Assembly (NCBI RefSeq): GCF_024166365.1
Contig: NC_064834.1
Span: forward strand, 53,796,001 to 53,860,000
Length of the DNA: 64,000 bases
Reading direction: 5' to 3'
Origin: Elephas maximus indicus
Lineage: Eukaryota > Chordata > Mammalia > Proboscidea > Elephantidae
Shown piece by piece: positions 58,194 through 64,000 of this stretch. Below the pieces are notes generated by a model. It searched no databases. It was not told the origin of the DNA and saw nothing but the letters and a program-made list of their open reading frames with translations. The stretch's first letter is position 1, and the number at the start of each line of letters is the position of its first letter. A program made the position numbers and the translations under genes.

Positions 58194-61100
58194 TTATGAT
58201 AGTGGTCTCATACAATATTTGTCCTTTTGCGACTGCCTGATTTCACTCAGCATAATGCCTTCCAGATTCATCCATGTTATCAGATGTTTTATGGATTCAT
58301 CATTGTTCTTTATCATTGCAAAGTATTCCATTGTGTGAATATACCGTAATTTGTTTATCCATTCATCCATTGATGGGCACCTAGGCTCTTTCCATCTCTT
58401 TGCTATTGTGAACAGTGCTGCAGTGAACATGGGTGTGCATATATCTATTCACGTGACGGCTCTTATTTCTCTAGGATATATTATCCAAGGAGTAGCCTTG
58501 CTGGATCATTGTGGTACTTCTATTTCTAGCTTTTTAAGGAAGCACCAACTCGATTTCCAAAGTGGTTGTACCATTTTACATTCGCACCAGCAGTGTGTGT
58601 GTTCTGGCTTCTCCACAACCTCTCCAACATTTATTATTTTGTGTTTTTTGGATTAATGCTAGCCTTGTTGGGGTGAGATGGTATCTCATTGTAGTTTTGG
58701 TTTGCATTTCTCTAATGGCTAATGATCGTGAACATTTCCTGACGTATCTGGTAGCCTCATGAATGTCTTCTTTGGTGAAGTGCCTGTTCATATCCCTTGC
58801 CCATTTTTATACTGGGTTATTTGTCTCTGTGTTATTGAGGTTTTGCAGTGTCTTGTAGATTTTAGAGATTAGATGCTGATCAGATTTGTCACAGCCAAAA
58901 AATTTTTCCCAGTCCATAGGTTGTCTTTTTTACTCTTTTGGTGAAGTCTTTGGATGAGCATAAATGTTTGATTTTTAGGAGCTCCCAGTTATCTAGTTTC
59001 TTCTTCTGGTGTTTGTGCACTGTTAGTAATGTTCTGTATTCTGTTTATGCCATGGATTAGGGCTCCTAGTATTGTCCCTATTTTTTCTTCCATGATCTTT
59101 ATCGTTTTAGAGTTTATATTTAGGTCTTTGATCCATTTTGAGTTAGTTTTTGTGCATGGTGTGAGGTATGGGTCTTGTTTCATTTTTTTGCAGATGGGTA
59201 TCCAGTTATGCCATCACCATTTGTTAAAGAGACTGTCTTTTCCCCAATTAACAGACTTTGGGCCTTTGTCAAATATCAGCTGCTCCTAGATGGATGAATT
59301 TATGTCTGGATTTTCACTTCTGTTCCGTTGGTCTATGTATCTATTGTTGTACCAGTACCACACTGTTTTGACTACTGTGGCGGTATAATAGGTTCTAAAA
59401 TCAGATAGTGCAAGGCCTCCCACTTTGTTCGTCTTTTTCAGTAGTGCTCTATCCCACTGAAAAATATCATTGGAATTTGGATCAAAATTGCATTGTATCT
59501 GTAGATCGCTTTGGGTAGAATTGACATTTTCACAATATTTAGTCTTCCTATCCATGAGCCAGGTATGTTTTTCCACTTACATAGGTGTCTTTTGGTGTCC
59601 TGCAGTAGTGTCTTGTAGTTTTCTTTGTATAGGTCTTTTAGGTCTGTGGTTAGATTTATTCCTAAGTATTTTATCTTCTTTGGGGCTATTATAAATAGTA
59701 TTCATTTGGTGATCTCCTCTTTGAAGTTCTCTTTGTTGGTGTAGAGGAATCTAATTGATTTTTGTATGTTTATCTTGTATCCTGATACTTTGCTGAACTC
59801 TTCTATTAGTTCCAGTAGTTTTCTTGTGGATTCTTTGGGATTTTCTGTGTATAAGACTGTATCACCTGCAAACAGAAATACCTTTACTTCTTCCTTACCA
59901 GTTTGCATGTCCTTTATTTCTTTGTCTAGCCTTTTCTCTCTGGCTAGGACCTTCAGCACAATGTTGAATAAGAGTGGTGATAAAGGGTATCATTGTCAGG
60001 TTCCCGTTATCAAGGAGAATGCTTTCAGACTCTGTCCATTTAGGATGAGGCTGTTGGGTTTGTATAAATACCCTTTATTAGTTGAGGAATTTCCCTTCTG
60101 TTCCTATTTTGCTGAGAGTTTTTATCATGAGTGGGTGTTGAACTTTGTCAAATGCCTTTTCTGCGTCAATTGATAAGATCATGTGGTTCTTTTCTTTATT
60201 TATGTGATGGATTACATTGATTGTTTTTCAAGTGTTGAACCATCCCTGCATACCTGGTATGAATCCCACTTGGTGATGGTGAATTATTTTTTTGATACGT
60301 TGTTGAATTCTTGGCCAGAATTTTGTTGAGGATTTTTGCGTCTGTGTTCATGAGGGATATGGTCTGTAATTTTCTTTTTTTCTGGTATATTTACCTGGTT
60401 TTTGTATCAGGGTTATACTGGCCTCATAGAATGAGTTTGGGAGTATTCTGTCCTTTTCTATGCTCTGAAATACCTTTAACAGTAGTGGTGTTAATTCTTC
60501 TCTGAAAGTTTGGTAGAATTCTTCAGTGAAGCCATCAAGGCCAGGGTTTTTTTTTGTTGGGAGTGTTTAAATTACCTTTTCAATCTCTTCTTTTGTTATA
60601 GGTTTATTTAGTTGTTCTACCTCTGTTTAAGTTAGTTTAGGTAGGTAGTGTGTTTCCTGAAATTTGTCCATTTCCTGTAGGTTTTCAAATTTGTTAGAGT
60701 ACAGTTTTTCGTAGTATTCTGTTATGATCCTTTTAATTTCAGTTGAGTCTGTTGTGTTATCGCCCATCTCATTTCTTATTTGGTTTACTTGCTCCCTCCC
60801 CTGTTTTTCTTTTGTTGATTTGGCCAGTGGTTTATCAATTTTGTTGATCTTTTCAAAGAACCATCTTTTGGCCTTGTTAACTCTTTCAATTTTGTTTTTC
60901 TATTTCGTTTCATTCTGCTCCTACTTTTATTATTCGCTTTCTTTTAGTGCCTGAGGGCTTCTTTTGCTGCTCTCTTTGTTTGAGTTGTAGGGTTGCTTGG
61001 ATTTTGGCCTTTTCTTCTTTTTGGATATGTGCATTTATTGCTATAAATTGACCTCTGAGTGCTGCTTGGAATTTGGGTCAGAACTGCATTGTATCTGTTC

Positions 61101-62000
61101 TGTCCTTGATTTCTCCTATAACCTAGTAGTTTTTGAGCAAGGTGTTGTTCAGTTTCGATGTGTTTAATTTTTTTTCCTTGCTTTTTCTGTTGTTATTTCT
61201 ACTTTTATGGCTTTATGGTCAGAAAAGATATTTCCATGCTTTGGATTCTGTTAAGGCTTGCTTTATGGCCTAACATGGTCTGTTCTGGAGAATGTTCTGT
61301 GTGTGCTGGAAAAGAAAGTATACTTGGCTGTTCTTGGGTGGAGTGTTTTGAATACGTCTATGAGGTCAGGGTTGTTGACTGTGGCAATTAGATCTTCTGT
61401 GTCTTTATTGAGCTTTTTTCTGAATGTTCTGTCCTTCACCAAAACTGGTATGTTGAAGTCAACTATTGCTGTGGAGTTATCTCTCTTTTCAGTGTTGTTA
61501 GAGTTTGTTTTAGGCATTTTGGAGCCCTGTTATTGGATGAGTAAATACTTAATATGGTTATATCCTCCTGGTATAATCCAAAAACCCAGTGTCGTCAAGT
61601 TGATTCCGACTCATAGCAACCCTATAGGACAGAGTAGAACTGCCCCATAGAGTTTCCAAGGAGCGCTTGGCGGATTTGAACTGCCGACCCTTTGGTTAGC
61701 AGCCATAGCACTTAACCACTACGCCACCCCTCCTAGTATATTGTCCTTTAATTGTTATATAGTGTCATTTCTTATCCTTTGTGGTGGATTTAACTTTAAA
61801 ATCTATTTTCTCAGAAATTAATATTGCCACTCCTCTTTTTTGATTGTTGTTTGCTTAATATATTTTTTTCCATCCTTTGAGTTTGTTTGTGTCTTTAAGT
61901 CTAAGGTGTGTCTCTTGTAGGCAGCATATAGATGGATCTTTTTTTTTTTTTTAATCCATCCTGTCACTCTCTGTCTTTATTGGTGCACTTAGTCCGTTTA
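58194..62000 (-). pseudogene. L1 ORF2 remnant (endonuclease and reverse transcriptase)
   Basis: Endonuclease-domain text is seen near 61263-61517 (DLIDVFKTLHP, KYTFFSSTH, TFSRTDH). Reverse transcriptase sequence is near 59702-59959, where the catalytic FADD motif reads FAGD. Downstream pieces lie at 59286-59576 ([18 protein letters not shown]), 58989-59183, 58576-58791 and 58194-58430 (MDEWINKLRYIHTMEYFAMI). Together they follow the L1 ORF2 order, broken by several stops and frame changes and by one SINE. Confidence 0.9.
61565..61740 (-). mobile_element. AfroSINE inside the L1, with 11-bp target duplication
   Basis: Antisense body 61576-61729, from AAACCCAGTGTCGTCAAGTT to CTTAACCACTACGCCACCC. 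It is flanked by CTCCTGGTATA (61565-61575) and CTCCTAGTATA (61730-61740), one mismatch. Confidence 0.93.
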
Positions 62001-62299
62001 CATTCAGTGTAATTATTGATAGATATAAATTTAGTGCTGTCATTTTGATGTCTTTTTTTGTGTGTTATTGACAGTTTTTGTTCCACTTAATTTTGTGTTG
62101 AGTCGTTTTTCTTTATGTATTTTCATCTTTTTCATTGTTGCTGATTTTGCATTTGATGAGTCTTTATATTTTTCTTGTTTTTTATTTTGATGTGTAGGGT
62201 TGTTAGTTTCCATTGTGTTTACCTTAATATTTACCCCTATTTTTCTAAGTTTAAACCAATCTTTTATTTGTTTATATCGCCTTGACTTCCTCTCCGTAT

Positions 62300-63500
62300 G
62301 AAAGATCTATGACTACATTTTTTAGTACCTCTTTTTTGTTTTTATGTTGTCGTCTATTACATAGTTACATCTCTGTTTCCCTATTTTCAGTGTTTTAGCT
62401 TTGATTTATTTTTGTGACCGCCCTGTCTTGGTTGATATCTGGTTGCTCTGTCCTTTGTTCCAGTCTTGGGTTGTTATTTGATGTTATTGATTTTCTAACT
62501 GGAGGACTCCCTTTAGTATTTTTTGTAATTTTGGTTTGTCTTTTTTAAATTCTCTAAACTTCTGTTTATCTGGAAATGCCTTAATTTTGCCATCATATTT
62601 GAGAGACAGTTTTGCTGGGTATATAATTCTCATCTGGCAATTTTTTTTCATCAAGCCTTTATGTGTGTCATTCCATTGCCTTTTGGCCTGCATGGCTTCT
62701 GCTGAGTAGTCTGAGTTAGTCTTATTGACTGTACTTTGTAGATGACTTTTCGTTTATGCCTAGCTGCTCTTAAAATTCTCTCTTTATCTTAGGTTTTGCC
62801 AAGTTTGATTATAATATGTCTTGGTGACTCTCTTTTGGGATCTATCTCGTGAACGGTTCAATGAACATCTTGGATAGATACCTTCTTGTCTTTCACAATG
62901 TCAGGGACTTTTTCTGCCAGCAAATCTTCAACAATTCTCTCTGTATTTCCTGTTATCCCCCCTGTTCTGGTTCTCCAGTCACTCATATGTTATTCCTTTT
63001 GATAGAGCCCCACATAATTCTTAGGGTTTCTTCATTTTTAAAAATTGTTTGTTTGATTTTTCCTCAAATAAGTTGGTGTCAAATGCTTTATCTTCCATCT
63101 CACTAATTCTGACTTCCATTACAACATTTCTGCTCCTCTGACTTTCTAATGTGTTGCCTAATTCTGAAATTTTATTGTTAATCTTCTGATTTTCTGTTTA
63201 CTCTCTCTCTCTGGATTCTTGCAGCCTGTTAAATTTGTAATTATGCTCTTCTATAATCATTTTAAGTTGCTCTGTTGCTTTGTCTGTGTGTTCCTTGGCT
63301 TGTTCTGCATTTTGCCTGATCTCCTTCCTGGTCTCTTGAAAAGTTCTCTGTATTTGTCTTTTGTATTCTGCCTCCAGTAATTCTAGAAAATTCTCTTCCT
63401 CTGGAAGATTTCTTGATTCTTTGTTTTGGAAGCTTGCTGAAGCCAACATGGTCTGCCTCTTTATGTGATTTGTTATTGATTGTTTTCTCCGAGCCACCAA
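62300..63500 (-). pseudogene. L1 ORF1 remnant
   Basis: The C-terminal part near 62484-62693 (RQWNDTHKGL, RIIYPAKLSLKYDGKIKAF, FPDKQKFREF) is the conserved L1 ORF1 domain. The N-terminal part near 63198-63500 is charged and rich in E, K and Q (AEQAKEHTDKATEQLKMIIE), consistent with a coiled coil. The reading frame between them is broken. Confidence 0.82.
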
Positions 63501-64000
63501 TAAATTGTTATATTTATTTTATGTTCACTTATTGCATCCTAGCTTCTTGTTTGGTTTTGTTTTGAACTGCCCAGATAGGCTGCTCGTGTGAGCTAGTTTG
63601 ATTATTGGTGCCTTTGAAGTGCTAACGTCCTGTCACCAGGTGGTTAGATCTGTTACTAGGCATGTGAGCCCAGGAGTCCATTTACTTTTCTTGTATGGAT
63701 TCAGTTCAGGTGTCCAGGTAGTCAGTCATCAAGTGCATGGTACAGGCCCTCACATGCAGTCCTAGACAGGCAGAGGTGATTGGTGTAGGTACCGGTATCT
63801 AGTTGCAGTAGGGGGTCACATGCTGAGCAAGGCAGGGGGCTGATAGCTGCCCCCAAGTGTCTAGGAGAAAAGTGTATTCTATTCCCTAGAGCACGTAGGT
63901 GGGTAGGTTTTACATCCAGACCACGGGCACCCAATACTGTTGGCTCTAAGGATTTGGAGGCATTGCGTATTCTTGGACTCCTGTCATGGATGGCTAGGTG

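Larger units (their letters stand above)
41885..64000 (+). other. GBF1: GBF1 intron 3 (start only)
   Basis: Begins GTAAGT. About 22 kb of intron is visible with no exon. It holds a hAT-like MITE, old L1 pieces, one AfroSINE with duplications, two young antisense L1 elements and an RTE fragment split by an LTR. Stretches at about 42.2-43.6, 43.8-46.4, 46.7-48.6, 51.0-53.3 and 54.5-56.1 kb show nothing I can assign, apart from small MIR/L2 tails near 45390-45470 and 51595-51690. Confidence 0.8.
57232..64000 (-). mobile_element. Near-full-length L1, antisense, runs off the window
   Basis: In transcript orientation the element starts beyond 64000 with 5' UTR-like sequence (63.5-64.0 kb). ORF1 remnants follow (62.3-63.5 kb), then ORF2 remnants (58.2-62.0 kb) and the afrotherian L1 3' UTR (57.24-58.19 kb), closing with an A-rich tail (T run at 57231-57240). 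An AfroSINE lies inside it at 61576-61729. Stops and frameshifts are frequent, so it is inactive. Confidence 0.92.

Noticed and set aside
57275-63934. Plus-strand frames of 60-130 residues in the last 6.7 kb
   Set aside because: They are antisense readings of the L1 element. The minus-strand frames match L1 ORF1 and ORF2.
41885-64000. Search for a further GBF1 coding exon
   Set aside because: The expected next segment (ELSEIEPNVFLRPF in human) was not seen in any plus-strand frame, so the third intron probably extends beyond the window.

Overview
This window is mammalian nuclear DNA, almost certainly from an afrotherian and most likely a paenungulate (elephant or manatee). The evidence is two-fold. 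Three gene loci are arranged exactly as on human 10q24.32: ELOVL3 (+), PITX3 (-), GBF1 (+). The interspersed repeats include many AfroSINEs, a BovB-like RTE LINE and its tailed SINEs, and a distinctive L1 3' end seen five times. Species is an inference from repeat content; nothing in the sequence names it.

Layout: 1-8.1 kb is intergenic (the NOLC1-ELOVL3 interval in human) and holds an LTR that may be ERVL-like, a MaLR-type solo LTR with perfect target duplications, old L1, MER20-like and MIR fragments. 8.4-11.7 kb is a complete four-exon ELOVL3. 12.4-14.3 kb carries the three coding exons of PITX3 on the minus strand. Its roughly 9.8 kb first intron (14.3-24.1 kb) leads to a CpG-island promoter at about 23.1-24.6 kb. 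27.2-28.0 kb is the CpG-rich GBF1 promoter and noncoding first exon. The first two GBF1 coding exons lie at 40.58-40.67 and 41.82-41.88 kb, and the rest of the window is GBF1 intron, running off the right edge. The last 6.8 kb is a near-full-length, decayed L1 in antisense orientation.

The genes are not an operon or pathway. ELOVL3 is an ER very-long-chain fatty acid elongase, PITX3 a bicoid-type homeodomain factor of lens and midbrain dopamine neurons, and GBF1 the Golgi ARF guanine-nucleotide exchange factor. ELOVL3 and PITX3 are convergent (3' ends about 0.8 kb apart); PITX3 and GBF1 are divergent (starts about 3.6 kb apart).

I found no CRISPR, prophage, operon or new multi-gene system. 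The most notable unexplained signals are a long inverted repeat in GBF1 intron 1 (39.26-40.19 kb), a palindromic hAT-like MITE (22.79-22.99 kb), a tRNA-Gly-derived SINE split by an AfroSINE (26.35-26.87 kb), a Tigger-like MITE inside a MIR, a displaced ELOVL3 start codon and a short upstream ORF in the GBF1 leader.
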